Origin: Sporosarcina thermotolerans
Lineage (GTDB): Bacteria > Bacillota > Bacilli > Bacillales_A > Planococcaceae
DNA length: 64,000 nt
Assembly: GCF_030067815.1 (NCBI RefSeq)
Contig: NZ_CP125968.1
Location: 2,658,001-2,722,000, forward strand
Direction of reading: 5' to 3'
Under the pieces are notes generated by a model. That model had not been told where the DNA came from and did not search any database. It was given only the letters and a program-made list of their open reading frames with translations. The first letter of the stretch is position 1, and each line of letters starts with the position of its first letter. Position numbers and translations under genes: made by a program. Shown here one piece after another: positions 39,060 to 50,561 of the stretch.

Positions 39060-40874
39060 CTACATTGCCGATAATGATTTCCGGAGCTGTATAATTTCCC
39101 TGGCCAGCTCCAGTGCCCGGGTATAATCATTCATCTTCTCTGCTTCTTTCGATTCATGCATCATCTCGTCAATGCGTCTTCTAATTTTATGTTTTTTTAG
39201 ATGGTGTATGCAATCACTAAATTCTTGCTCTGCAAATTCTGGATCCCTTTCAAGCATTGCCGCTTCCATGACGATTTTTCGAAGTTCACGATCCTCCAAA
39301 GACTCAGCGAATCTGTGGAAATCCGGCTCGCCAGACTGTTCATAAAACCCAGCAAGTTTCACAAAAATCGTGGCGTACTCTTCTCGCATGAAAAGATCTT
39401 GGTGCTCGTCACGAATCCTATCGAATAAATTCCCGTCGTTTAACAGATGGCATAATAAAAGTCGTTCTGCCCGATCAATACTGTTTTGCTGACGCTCCGG
39501 CATATTGATAGCAATTTGAGGGGCTTGTCCAATCGACTGATTCGCCTTTTCCTGTTTTGCTTGCTGACCGACTTTTTTTATGATCTGTTCATTTAGAGCG
39601 TTGGACGATACACCGGTTTCAGTCGATAATTGACGGATCATTAAATCCCGTTCTACCGGTGATACTTTCGTTGCAAGCTCCTCTATCACTTCATGAATAT
39701 ATTGCAACACATCATTTTCATGTGATAAGTTCTTCGACCTTTTATAGTAGGCCATAATGAACGACATATAAGAGTATGGATTCCCTAGTACTTTCTCAGT
39801 AAATGCTTCGCCACCGTTTATAGAAATATACTCATCCGGGTCCATTTTCCCTGGTAAAAGGGCAATTTGTGCATCTAACCCTTTTTGTGCGGCAAGGAGA
39901 GCAAACCTTTTGGCGGCCTCCCAGCCTGCGTTATCGCCATCACAACAAATGATTAATTGGTTGGCGATTCGTTTCAATTTTGTTAGATGTGTGTCAGACA
40001 AGGATGTGCCCATGACTGCAACACTATTCATAATTCCTGCTTTTTCTGCAGCAATCGTGTCCATAAATCCTTCGAACAGTATTACTTTACCCGTTTTACG
40101 GACATTAAGACGTGCATGATGAAAATTATAAAGCAAACGACTTTTTTCAAAAATGGGTGTTTCAGGGCTATTCAAGTATTTAGCTTCCTCTTTTGAGTCT
40201 GATAATACCCGTCCCGAAAAGGCGACAACATTTCCATTATCGTCATGCAATGGGAACATGATACGTCCGCGGAATCTATCGAAATACCCAGTGCCGTCAT
40301 TTTTCATAACACAAAGTCCGGCGCGCTCCATCTCCTTCATCTCAAATTTCTTTCGTTGTAAAAGCTGGGTGAGCACTTCTCGGTCATCAAGGGACCATCC
40401 TATACCATACTTTTCGATAAGGTCACGGGAAAATCCTCTTTGTTCCAAATAATATAATGCTTTCTCACCCTCTACTGTATTTAGCAGTAAATGACTATAA
40501 AAATTCGCTGCAAGTGAATGGGCGTCAATCATATGCTGAAAGTCACTTGTCTTCCCATTTCTTGTACGATCGTTTACCGATACTTCCAGCTCAATGCCAA
40601 CCCGATCTGCAAGTTTCGAAACTGCTTCTGTAAACGGACTGTTTTCAATATCCATGATAAAAGTAATGGCATTGCCACTAGCTCCGCATCCAAAGCAATG
40701 AAACAATTGTTTATCCTCTGCAACGGAAAAGGATGGCGTATTCTCGCCGTGAAACGGACATAATCCAAACCAATTCCTTCCCCTTTTTGTCAGTTGAACA
40801 TATTCTCCGATTAAATCGACGATATCTGTCTGAGATCGGATCGCCTCAATTGTCTCTTCGGGAATTTTGGTCAT
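39060..40874 (-). CDS. dnaG: DNA primase
   Basis: 604 residues, makes RNA primers at the replication fork. N-terminal zinc-binding CHC2 domain (CPFHGENTPSF and FHCFGCGASG, about 40-66), the RNA-polymerase core with TOPRIM (LFEGFMDTIAAEKAG, CCDGDNAGWEAA), and a C-terminal DnaB-interacting helical domain. Intact and cotranscribed with sigA, the classic macromolecular synthesis pair; rpsU is not adjacent here, as in Bacillus. Confidence 0.96.
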   Translation of the reverse strand: MTKIPEETIEAIRSQTDIVDLIGEYVQLTKRGRNWFGLCPFHGENTPSFSVAEDKQLFHCFGCGASGNAITFIMDIENSPFTEAVSKLADRVGIELEVSVNDRTRNGKTSDFQHMIDAHSLAANFYSHLLLNTVEGEKALYYLEQRGFSRDLIEKYGIGWSLDDREVLTQLLQRKKFEMKEMERAGLCVMKNDGTGYFDRFRGRIMFPLHDDNGNVVAFSGRVLSDSKEEAKYLNSPETPIFEKSRLLYNFHHARLNVRKTGKVILFEGFMDTIAAEKAGIMNSVAVMGTSLSDTHLTKLKRIANQLIICCDGDNAGWEAAKRFALLAAQKGLDAQIALLPGKMDPDEYISINGGEAFTEKVLGNPYSYMSFIMAYYKRSKNLSHENDVLQYIHEVIEELATKVSPVERDLMIRQLSTETGVSSNALNEQIIKKVGQQAKQEKANQSIGQAPQIAINMPERQQNSIDRAERLLLCHLLNDGNLFDRIRDEHQDLFMREEYATIFVKLAGFYEQSGEPDFHRFAESLEDRELRKIVMEAAMLERDPEFAEQEFSDCIHHLKKHKIRRRIDEMMHESKEAEKMNDYTRALELAREIIQLRKSLSAM

Positions 40875-41022
40875 TCTATCATCACCATTCCCCTCTTACA
40901 TAGTTCAATTCGGGATAGTTTTCATAAATCCTGCTTATTCGACAAAAAAAGTTCTTATTATAAATACATCTTTAACAAATTCTATAAAATTTACACCCAG
41001 TTTACTATTGTACACAATCCGC

Positions 41023-41062
41023 AAAAAAGAACCAACCATTTCTCATCGGGTGGTCCTTCTTT
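41023..41062 (-). terminator. Terminator after ppsR
   Basis: Minus-strand AAGGACCACCC and GGTTGGTTCTT form an imperfect stem followed by a T run. Confidence 0.6.
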
Positions 41063-41073
41063 TCTTGTATTTT

Positions 41074-41889
41074 TTATAAACGCCTATTTGGTAATTCACT
41101 TAAAATAAGGTTTGCAGTTTCTTCAACAGCTCGATTTGATACATCAATCACTTTACAACCAATTTTCGATACAACTTTTTCAAAATGATCAAGTTCCTGC
41201 TTAATCCGCTCGATTCGGGCATAATTTGCATCATCCTTCAATCCAAGTACAATCAGTCTTTCTTTTCGAATCGAATTTAATACATTCGGCGAAATGACTA
41301 AACCAAAGCATTTCTTCGGGTCAATATTATATAATTCCTCGGGCGGGTCAACTTCAGGAACAAGTGGGACATTCGCGACTTTAAAACTGCGATGAGCAAG
41401 ATATTGAGACAGTGGGGTCTTTGATGTCCTAGATACTCCGACTAATACTATGTCTGCTTTCATGACGCCCCTCGGATCCCGACCGTCATCATATTTTACT
41501 GCGAACTCTATCGCTTCTATCTTTTTGAAATAATCCTCATCTAATTGGCGGACAAGCCCAGGCTCTTCCTTTGGTTTTTCACCCAGTGAATTACCGATCC
41601 CTTCGACAATCGGCCCTAATAAATCTATGCAATTTAATCCATTAAGTTGACACTCTTGTTTAAGTTTTTCACGCATGGAGCTTTTCACTAGTGTATAGAT
41701 GATGACGGCTTGTTGTTGTTTAGCCAAATACGCTATTTCCCTAAGTTGGGATTCATCCTCAACATGTGAAAAGCGTTTCATCGATACAGTTTCCAGGTCC
41801 TGCCTGAATTGGCACGCTGCTGCCTTGGCAACTAGGTCTGCTGTCTCACCGACAGAATCGGAAACGATGAACAATGTTAACTTTCTCAT
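41074..41889 (-). CDS. yqfL: PPDK/PEP synthase regulatory kinase-phosphorylase (DUF299, YqfL)
   Basis: 271 residues. N-terminal [18 protein letters not shown] and the P-loop-like [18 protein letters not shown] (near residues 150-167) define the family, which switches pyruvate phosphate dikinase or PEP synthase on and off by ADP-dependent phosphorylation and Pi-dependent removal. It follows ccpN, another regulator at the pyruvate/PEP node, 39 bp downstream of it. Confidence 0.9.
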   Translation of the reverse strand: MRKLTLFIVSDSVGETADLVAKAAACQFRQDLETVSMKRFSHVEDESQLREIAYLAKQQQAVIIYTLVKSSMREKLKQECQLNGLNCIDLLGPIVEGIGNSLGEKPKEEPGLVRQLDEDYFKKIEAIEFAVKYDDGRDPRGVMKADIVLVGVSRTSKTPLSQYLAHRSFKVANVPLVPEVDPPEELYNIDPKKCFGLVISPNVLNSIRKERLIVLGLKDDANYARIERIKQELDHFEKVVSKIGCKVIDVSNRAVEETANLILSELPNRRL

Positions 41890-41928
41890 TGTATCACTCC
41901 TTTTTCTTTATGCACTAAGCCACACCGC

Positions 41929-42558
41929 TTATAATTCATGTTCCTCTGCTAGCGAAAGGAAAGCTCGTGTAATATTAGTTTTGGTTATTCTTCCCACTAC
42001 TTCTAGCCCTTCTTCTTTAGCGTATATTACTGGTAGGGAGTCTATTTGTTGATCAATCATTTTTTTTGCCACCTGAATAAGTGAATCCTGCTTTTTACAA
42101 TATGTTATATTCGGCATCCTCGTCATAATGACATGTACCGGAATTTTATCAAGTTCACTGTTACCGAGACTTGTTCGTAAAAGATCCTTCCTGGACAGAA
42201 CACCTGTTAGAAATGAATTTTTATCCACAACAAACAAAGTGCCAACATCATCCAAAAACATTTGGCAGATAGCATCATAGACTGTAACATTTTCATTTAC
42301 AACAACAGGAATGGACTGGAAATCTCCGACCTTCATTCCAATCATGCCATCCATGACCGATTGGGTCGGCTTCTTTCCCGAATAGAAATAACCGACACGC
42401 GGCCTTGCATCCAAATAGCCCGCCATCGTTAAAATTGCTAGATCGGGTCGTATCGTGGCTCTTGCCAAATTCAATCTTTCAGCTATCTGTTCACCAGTGA
42501 TGGGACCGTCTGCTTTCACAATTTCAAGAATTTCCGTCTGGCGCTTATTCAATTCCAT
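41929..42558 (-). CDS. ccpN: Repressor of gluconeogenesis CcpN
   Basis: 209 residues: an N-terminal winged HTH (KRQTEILEIVKADGPITGEQ, LARATIRPDLAIL) and two CBS domains (about 75-205) for nucleotide sensing. CcpN represses gapB and pckA in glucose-grown Bacillus. Start at ATG 42558 (family N-terminus MELNKRQ); earlier in-frame codons lack a ribosome site. Confidence 0.9.
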   Translation of the reverse strand: MELNKRQTEILEIVKADGPITGEQIAERLNLARATIRPDLAILTMAGYLDARPRVGYFYSGKKPTQSVMDGMIGMKVGDFQSIPVVVNENVTVYDAICQMFLDDVGTLFVVDKNSFLTGVLSRKDLLRTSLGNSELDKIPVHVIMTRMPNITYCKKQDSLIQVAKKMIDQQIDSLPVIYAKEEGLEVVGRITKTNITRAFLSLAEEHEL

Positions 42559-42677
42559 ATGAATCACCGCCCTAATCGTTCGATAATAGATACTTGAATA
42601 GTATAGCATTTTACAACAATAATTCCTAACCCGATGGCTTCCTAACTAACTTTGTTTTATGTAATTGGCTATTTGGT

Positions 42678-42706
42678 TTGCAGAGCGACATAAAGCGTGC
42701 TACACT
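42678..42706 (+). promoter_or_regulatory. Promoter of the glyQS T-box transcript
   Basis: TTGCAG (42678-42683), 17-bp spacer, TACACT (42701-42706). Confidence 0.55.
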
Positions 42707-42711
42707 ATTAC

Positions 42712-42912
42712 TGAATTAAATAGGCGAGGAAAGGCCTATAAGTAATGCCAACAATAGCGAACGGGGACAGTGGAAGCCCGTAAAGGCATGAAACGGCAGC
42801 CTGGAGCCAAAAACTTTTTAAGTGGGTTGTTTCTACAACCAATCGGGGTGGAACCGCGGGTTATTATGCACTCGTCCTCGGACTGTATGTCCGGGGATGG
42901 GTGCTTATTTTA
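42712..42912 (+). promoter_or_regulatory. T-box riboswitch (tRNA-Gly sensing) with terminator
   Basis: The conserved T-box TGGAACCGCGG sits at 42849-42859. It is followed by a terminator hairpin (GCACTCGTCCTCGGAC ... GTCCGGGGATGGGTGC, 42868-42904) and T-rich sequence before the glyQS ribosome site. Stem I and the AGTA-like loop lie in 42712-42800. Uncharged tRNA pairing would form the antiterminator. I could not assign the specifier codon; glycine is inferred from the gene downstream. Confidence 0.92.
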
Positions 42913-42928
42913 ATTGGAGGGATTTTTT

Positions 42929-44306
42929 ATGTTAACAATGGAACAGATTGTAAATTTATCGAAGCAAAGAGGCTTTGTCTTCCCAGGCTCCGATATTTAT
43001 GGCGGATTAGCAAATACTTGGGATACGGTCCACTGGGTATTGCATTGAAAAATAACATTAAACGCGCTTGGTGGCAGAAATTTGTCCAGGAATCCCCTTA
43101 TAACGAAGGTCTGGATGCTGCGATTCTGATGAATCCAAAAGTATGGTCTGCTTCCGGCCACATCGGGAATTTCAATGATCCAATGATTGATTGTAAGAAA
43201 TGTAAAACGAGGCACCGTGCTGACAAACTGATTGAAGACGCATTAGATGAAAAAGGTATCGAACTTGTAGTTGACGGGATGCCATTTGAAAAAATGGAGG
43301 CACTTATCCAAGAACATACTATCGTTTGCCCAAGCTGTGGTGCAATGGACTATACTGGAATTCGCCAGTTCAACTTGATGTTCAAAACTTCACAAGGCGT
43401 GACTGATTCATCTGCAAATGAAATCTATCTACGCCCTGAAACAGCTCAAGGGATTTTCGTGAACTTTAAAAATGTTCAACGCTCTATGCGTAAAAAGATG
43501 CCATTTGGAATTGCACAAATCGGAAAAAGCTTCCGTAATGAAATCACACCAGGTAACTTCACATTCCGTACACGTGAATTTGAACAAATGGAATTGGAAT
43601 TCTTCTGTAAGCCTGGAGAAGACATGAAATGGTATGAATATTGGAGAGATTTCTCTGAGAAATGGCTAGTAGACCTTGGTTTGACAGTCGGAAACATTCG
43701 ACTTCGTGAACATAGTTCTGATGAACTTTCTCATTACTCAAAAGGTACAGTTGATATCGAATACAAATTCCCATTCGGTTGGGGAGAACTTTGGGTATTG
43801 CAAACCGTACGGATTTCGACTTATCCAGACATATGGAACATTCCGGAGAAGACTTCCATTATCAAGACCCAGTTACAAACGATAAGTACATTCCATACTG
43901 CATTGAGCCATCTGTTGGTGCGGACCGTGTCACATTGGCGTTCTTATGTGATGCGTTTGACGAAGAGGAGCTTGAAGGAGACGATAAGCGTACTGTGATG
44001 CGTTTCCACCCAGCTATAGCACCTATCAAAGCAGCTGTTCTTCCATTGTCGAAGAAGTTGGCTGAAGGCGCTGATGAGGTGTATGCAGAGCTTCGTAAGC
44101 ATTTCGCTGTGCAGTATGATGATTCTCAATCCATCGGACGCCGTTACCGCCGTCAGGATGAGATTGGCACGCCATTCTGTATCACATACGACTTCGATTC
44201 TGAAGAAGATCGCCAAGTGACTGTTAGACACCGCGATTCCATGGAACAAGTCCGTATGCCAATCGCAGACGTAAAAGCATACATCGAAAAGCACCTGGAA
44301 TTTTAA
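42929..44306 (+). CDS. glyQS: Glycyl-tRNA synthetase, single-chain type, two frameshifts
   Basis: Class II synthetase charging tRNA-Gly. Three frames join: [20 protein letters not shown] to LANTWD, then [17 protein letters not shown] through [33 protein letters not shown] and PFGWGELW, then [20 protein letters not shown] to the anticodon-binding end [12 protein letters not shown]. One T is missing at about 43021-43025 and one G in the run at 43793-43795; restored length is 459. GGAGG precedes the ATG. T-box controlled. Confidence 0.94.
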
Positions 44307-44400
44307 TACTAAAAAATAAAATGTTGCTTTACGTTCCAGGCGGACGCCTTCCACTTCAAGCAACGGAATATCAACATACTGATTATTAGTTTAAAAATAA

Positions 44401-44446
44401 TAAAAACCACAGGAGAAGGTTAGTCGCCTTCTTCCGGTGGTTTTTC
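44401..44446 (-). terminator. Terminator overlapping the end of recO
   Basis: AAAACCACCGGAAGAAGG / CCTTCTCCTGTGGTTTT in minus-strand sense, T run after; the recO stop codon falls in the loop. Confidence 0.85.
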
Positions 44447-45205
44447 TCTTTGTGGCAATAATTCTGGGGTTCTTTCCAATTGGTCAAGAAATGACCTCGA
44501 TTTCAAACGTACTCCGACCTGCTCATCATATACTGTCCGAACTATTTTTTTCATGAATTGCTTTGTCGCTTTTTTTAACTTCAACGATCCGACCTGCTGA
44601 ATCGGTACCGTGAAGAAGGTTCGGATTAGTCTAAGTTGCGTTGGAGTGATCCGAATCAGATATGGATCGATTTGATAACAGCGATGACAGAGGAAGCCGA
44701 TTTCTCTGAAAGAAAATGCGAATTCTCCTTCAGTTGACCCACAATTTGCACATTGATGAAGGACAGGATGCACGCCCGCAATTGGCAGCATCTTCCATTC
44801 AACAAATAACGAAATTGCTTCAGGGTCATATTGTTCATTGATTGCATGAAGCGCATCATGGAGCAAGCCAAAAACGTTTGGACTTGCCCCACGGTCTTCT
44901 GTCAATCGATCGATTAACTCAACAATATAACTCGCGTATGCCGTAGCTTCGAGGTCCTCCCGAATATGCCGCATTGAATCGATTGGTTCCCCTTGCTCAA
45001 GAGTACCCATTCCACGACCCGACCGTAAAAGATAAAATCCATATGTGAATGTTTGTGTGACAGCGGATAGACGGCTTGCAGGCTTTTTTGCGCCTCTTGC
45101 CATCGCCGTCATTTTCCCTGCTTCACGGGTGTAGAGCGTTACGATTTTATTCGCTTCACCATAGGGCATGCTTTTAAGAACGATCCCTTCCCATTTATTA
45201 AGCAA
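44420..45205 (-). CDS. recO: DNA repair protein RecO
   Basis: 261 residues. N-terminal OB fold (NKWEGIVLKSMPYGEANKIVTLYT), helical core, and a four-Cys zinc finger CANCGS ... CHRC (about 150-175). It loads RecA on SSB-coated DNA with RecR. TTG at 45205 is chosen because AGGAG lies 8 bp before it; a GTG at 45214 would overlap that site. Last gene of the dgkA-cdd-era-recO run. Confidence 0.93.
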   Translation of the reverse strand: MLNKWEGIVLKSMPYGEANKIVTLYTREAGKMTAMARGAKKPASRLSAVTQTFTYGFYLLRSGRGMGTLEQGEPIDSMRHIREDLEATAYASYIVELIDRLTEDRGASPNVFGLLHDALHAINEQYDPEAISLFVEWKMLPIAGVHPVLHQCANCGSTEGEFAFSFREIGFLCHRCYQIDPYLIRITPTQLRLIRTFFTVPIQQVGSLKLKKATKQFMKKIVRTVYDEQVGVRLKSRSFLDQLERTPELLPQREKPPEEGD

Positions 45206-45231
45206 GGCCGTCACTCCTTTTCATTAACGAC

Positions 45232-46561
<1,330 letters not shown>

Positions 46562-46564
46562 TTA

Positions 46565-46911
46565 TTACAACCATTTTGGAATGAAAATAATCATACCGAT
46601 GATTGCACAACAAATTGCAAATATCAAAACCGCTCCGGAGGCCAAATCCTTAGCTTGCTTAGCTAACGGATGGAATTCCTCCGTTACGAGATCGACCGTC
46701 CTTTCAATTGCAGTATTCAACAACTCAAGGGCTAACATTCCTCCAATGAGAAGTATAATGATAATCCACTCCATCTTTGATAGTCCTGTAAGTATTCCCC
46801 GACAATAACTCCGATGGCCGCAATTGTATGAAACTTCATATTCCGTTCGGCGATAATGCAATGTTGTATTCCTTTATAAGCATAATGAAATGATTTGAAG
46901 AAAGGATGCAT
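46565..46911 (-). CDS. dgkA: Diacylglycerol/undecaprenol kinase, frameshifted
   Basis: Small integral-membrane lipid kinase, in Gram-positives acting mostly on undecaprenol. The first part HPFFKSFHYAYKGI and NMKFHTIAAIGVIVG breaks; the other frame continues GILTGLSKMEWIIIILLIGG and the catalytic stretch LLNTAIERTVDLV, ending FIPKWL. One C/G missing in the run at 46797-46800 restores 115 residues. Three membrane helices. Starts 8 bp after ybeY. Confidence 0.9.
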
Positions 46912-46918
46912 TTCTATG

Positions 46919-47389
46919 TCACCTTTCAAGGCCGAATGAAGAAAGAATATCCTTCTGCCTTCCGAACATTTTCTTTTCATCATCTTCCGTCATATGGTCA
47001 TATCCAAGTAGATGCAGGAAACCATGCAATGCTAAAAAACCAATTTCACGTTTTTCATCATGACCATACTCCGCAGCTTGCCTATTTGCAGTTTCGACCG
47101 AGATAATAATGTCCCCAAGTACAATGGGCATATCATCTTCTTGTACAATGGCAACTTCACCTTCTGTCATTTCTTCAAGTGCGAATGAAATAACATCGGT
47201 TGCTTTATCTTTTCCCCTGTATTCAGCGTTTAGTTTGCGTATTTCTTCGTCTGTCATGAAAGTGATGGAAATCTCGGGACTTCCCTTAAGATCCTCCATT
47301 TTAGCAGCATGATCCAATACATCCTGAATAAGCTTTGTAATATCATCGGTCACTTTTTCAGTTCTGTCATCGAAATAAATATCCAGCAT
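46919..47389 (-). CDS. ybeY: Endoribonuclease YbeY
   Basis: 156 residues. The zinc motif HGFLHLLGYDH (about 116-126) and the NAEYRGKDKATDVISF stretch are diagnostic. Acts in 16S rRNA maturation and ribosome quality control. It lies between pgpH and dgkA in one operon. Confidence 0.94.
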   Translation of the reverse strand: MLDIYFDDRTEKVTDDITKLIQDVLDHAAKMEDLKGSPEISITFMTDEEIRKLNAEYRGKDKATDVISFALEEMTEGEVAIVQEDDMPIVLGDIIISVETANRQAAEYGHDEKREIGFLALHGFLHLLGYDHMTEDDEKKMFGRQKDILSSFGLER

Positions 47390-47407
47390 TCTCTTGCCTT
47401 CCTCCTA

Positions 47408-49534
47408 TCAGTCCGGGTATTCAATCCGGCTATGGAATATGCCGTTCAACGTCTCGCAAATGACGTTCTCGATTGTCTTCAACTCTCTCATGGACAAATC
47501 GCATTCATCGAATTGGCCATCACTTAATTTACTTGAAATAATCGATTTGACCAATTTCGAAATTTTCTCCGGCGTCGGTTCTTTTATTGAACGTACCGCA
47601 GCTTCAACACTATCCGAAATTGAAATGATTGCAATTTCCTTCGTCTGTGGCTTGGGGCCAGGATATCGGAAATCATCCTCAACTACATCCTGTCCCATTT
47701 CCTTCGCCTTTACAAAAAAGAATTTCAAAAAGCTTGTTCCATGGTGCTGTCTAGCAATATCAACGATCTCAGATGGCATCTTATGCTTCGCAAGTAAATC
47801 TGCTCCGTCAGTAGCATGAGCAATAATGATATCACGGCTTTTTTCAGGTGGCAAAGCATCATGTGGATTTGTTGTCCCATGTTGGTTCTCGATGAAAAAG
47901 TTTGGTCTCACGGTTTTCCCAATATCATGATAGTAACTTCCCACTCTTGCCAACAATCCATTAGCCCCGACGGATTCACAGGCGGCATCTGCTAAATTCG
48001 CAACCATGACACTATGGTGATATGTACCAGGTGTTTCTGTAAGAACTTTTTTCAGTAATGGGTGATTGGGGTTTGATAATTCTATCAACCTCATGTCAGA
48101 AAGCAATCCAAACGCTGATTCAAAGAAAGGCATTAGTCCAATGGTCAGCGCTCCAGAGACTATTCCAGATGTTAAAGCGACAATTAGGTAAAATATCAAT
48201 TCCGTTAGGTCGTATGTAGACTGAGTCATTAATAAATAAAACCCTATGAATAAAATATTGGACGCAGCAACGGCAAGACTCGTCCTTAAGATATTCGACC
48301 TTCTTCCGTTATTACCTAAGACATAAATACTAACGATCCCACCAAATAGGATATAAAGGACAATTTCCATTTGCATGATTGAAGTGAATCCTTCATGAAG
48401 CATAATTCCAGCAGTTGCGGCGGTGACTATCGTCATCATGAAAGCCAAGCGCTCATTCGTCAATAGTTTCACAAGAAGAGGCGCCAATGCAGTCGGGAAT
48501 AAAAATGCAACTTGGACATCAAACTCCTTATCTATCAATCCAATTAGTTTCATCATTACAGCTAATATAAAAAAGATACTATAAACAATTAGCAAGGACT
48601 TTTTCTTCTTATTGCTTTTTTCTTGCCATGTCAGGAAATGCATATAAATAATTGCCGACACAAACAATACAAAAAGGCTCAGTCCTATAATCGGTTTTAA
48701 AGAGGATTGATTTGTCAATAAGCCAGCCAACTCTAACTGTCTATATATTTCGGAATCAATGAATTGCCCCTCTCGGACAATTACTTGTCCTTGCAGAATC
48801 CTTTTCGATTCAACCGCATTTTTCTCCTCTTCAATCCGTTTATTCGTCAACTCTTTATTAATCGTTTCAGTTTCGACAACTAAGGATCTTCCGAGTGTGA
48901 TTAACGTCTGCAAAACAGCTGGCCTAATGGCCTCGGATAAACGAAGTTTCCTCTCTACCTCGTACCTTACTGTAGAAAGATCTCCACCTCGAATCGGTTT
49001 TGATAATTCTTCTTCAATTATCGTAGAGACTTCCCTTTGCATTTTCCTTAACTCAATAATATTTTCATTCAATAAGCTGCTTATCGCTTCATTGGTCAGC
49101 CTTAAGCCCGGCTCTTCTTCCTCCAACTTAGTAAACTTTGTCCGGATTTCTTTTATTTGATCAGAGCGGGACTTCACTATTTTGGATTCATCATCGGGGT
49201 CCGGAACATTTACCTGTTTGGCTTCTATGATAATATCAAAAAGCTGTGTCGCTATCGCTGACCTATTTTTCGAAATATCTTCATTGAATTGATAAAAAGG
49301 CGTTACTTCAGCTTCAATTCTACGTTTCTCCTGCTCTGTTTTCACGGTATCCTCGACTGTTTTCAAGGACCTAATCGTTTTTGGAGAAATTTTGAATTCA
49401 TGCAGTTCATATGTTTCTTGCTTTACATTCCCATACATCAACGAAAATAATGCAATAGCCGCCAAGATGACTACAAACAGAGAAAGGTATTTGAACTTCA
49501 ATGACTTGAAAAGCTTCACCACTGGTTTGAACAC
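47408..49534 (-). CDS. pgpH: Cyclic-di-AMP phosphodiesterase PgpH (7TM-HD)
   Basis: 708 residues. An N-terminal helix, a large extracellular 7TMR-HDED domain (about 50-275), seven membrane helices (about 280-480), and a cytoplasmic HD domain with TYHHSVMVANLA, SYYHDIGKTVRP (HD near 535), HATDGADL and ARQHHGTS. Hydrolyses c-di-AMP. GTG start at 49534 after a G-rich ribosome site. Intact. YqfF in Bacillus. Confidence 0.94.
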   Translation of the reverse strand: MFKPVVKLFKSLKFKYLSLFVVILAAIALFSLMYGNVKQETYELHEFKISPKTIRSLKTVEDTVKTEQEKRRIEAEVTPFYQFNEDISKNRSAIATQLFDIIIEAKQVNVPDPDDESKIVKSRSDQIKEIRTKFTKLEEEEPGLRLTNEAISSLLNENIIELRKMQREVSTIIEEELSKPIRGGDLSTVRYEVERKLRLSEAIRPAVLQTLITLGRSLVVETETINKELTNKRIEEEKNAVESKRILQGQVIVREGQFIDSEIYRQLELAGLLTNQSSLKPIIGLSLFVLFVSAIIYMHFLTWQEKSNKKKKSLLIVYSIFFILAVMMKLIGLIDKEFDVQVAFLFPTALAPLLVKLLTNERLAFMMTIVTAATAGIMLHEGFTSIMQMEIVLYILFGGIVSIYVLGNNGRRSNILRTSLAVAASNILFIGFYLLMTQSTYDLTELIFYLIVALTSGIVSGALTIGLMPFFESAFGLLSDMRLIELSNPNHPLLKKVLTETPGTYHHSVMVANLADAACESVGANGLLARVGSYYHDIGKTVRPNFFIENQHGTTNPHDALPPEKSRDIIIAHATDGADLLAKHKMPSEIVDIARQHHGTSFLKFFFVKAKEMGQDVVEDDFRYPGPKPQTKEIAIISISDSVEAAVRSIKEPTPEKISKLVKSIISSKLSDGQFDECDLSMRELKTIENVICETLNGIFHSRIEYPD

Positions 49535-49600
49535 GATTGATCCCCCCTGCCCTTATATCTTTTTACTGTTGTTTATAAAAATACTGAAAGAGCAGCCACT

Positions 49601-50561
49601 TTAAGATGACTGCTCACTTTCATAAGCTTCAATGATTTTTGCAACAATTGGGTGGCGTACAACATCACCCTGCTCAAGGTACTGGAAGTGTATTTCAGAT
49701 ACATTTTTCAAAATCGATTCCGATGCAATTAGCCCTGATCCGATTCCTTTAGGCAAGTCAATTTGGGTTTTATCCCCCGTAATCACCATTTTAGACCCGA
49801 AGCCAAGTCGTGTCAGAAACATTTTCATTTGAGCCTTTGTTGTATTCTGGGCCTCATCAAGAATTACGAAAGCATCATCGAGCGTACGGCCCCTCATATA
49901 GGCCAGGGGAGCAATTTCAATGACTCCCCCTCTCCATTAGTCGTTCAGTGTGTTCTGCCCCTAAGACATCATGTAGAGCGTCATACAGAGGACGTAAATA
50001 AGGATCGACCTTTTCTTTTAGATCCCCTGGAAGGAAACCAAGACTTTCTCCAGCTTCCACAGCTGGTCTCGTCAAAATTATCTTTTTGACACTGCCAGTT
50101 TTCATAGCTTGCACAGCTAGAACTACGGCAAGATATGTCTTTCCTGTCCCTGCTGGACCAATGCAAAAAACAAGGTCATTTTTCCGTATCGCATGGATAT
50201 ATTCACGCTGACCAATCGTCTTTGCACGGATTGCTTTTCCTTTTGTAGTTCTCGCAACTTCTTCGTCATACAGTTCTGAAAAATATTCAATTGTTCCATT
50301 CTTCACCATTTCGATGGCTGTAGAAATATCCCGCAAGTTAATGTTGATTCCTTTTCGTATGACCTTTAAGAGTTGCTCAAGTAAGAACTTTCCTGCTTGG
50401 ATGTCTTTTTCTTCACCCGCCAATGAAATCGTATCGCCCCGTGTCAGGATAGAAATACTCATTGACTCTTCAATCATTTTCAAATTCTGATCAGAAATGC
50501 CTAAAAGCATAACCGCTTCATTTGGTTCCTCAATATGAAGTTGAATTACTTGTTCACTCAA
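49601..50561 (-). CDS. phoH: PhoH-like ATPase, frameshifted by an insertion
   Basis: 319 residues after repair. N-terminal KH-like part, then Walker A GPAGTGKT and [12 protein letters not shown]; the frame fails after RLMERG. The other frame continues [17 protein letters not shown] and [11 protein letters not shown] (Walker B). Here one extra base in the G/C run at 49926-49930 best restores ERGVIEIAP, unlike the losses elsewhere. Role in RNA metabolism or stress is suspected for the family. Cotranscribed with yqfD and pgpH. Confidence 0.9.

Noticed and set aside
42901..43020. Alternative glyQS start at 42901 in the frame of the main body
   Set aside because: It begins inside the T-box terminator and gives a nonsense N-terminus; the other frame from 42929 gives the true family start with GGAGG upstream.
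44324..44365. Terminator after glyQS (GTTGCTT ... AAGCAAC)
   Set aside because: An inverted repeat is present, but the loop is long and no T run follows, so I do not call it.
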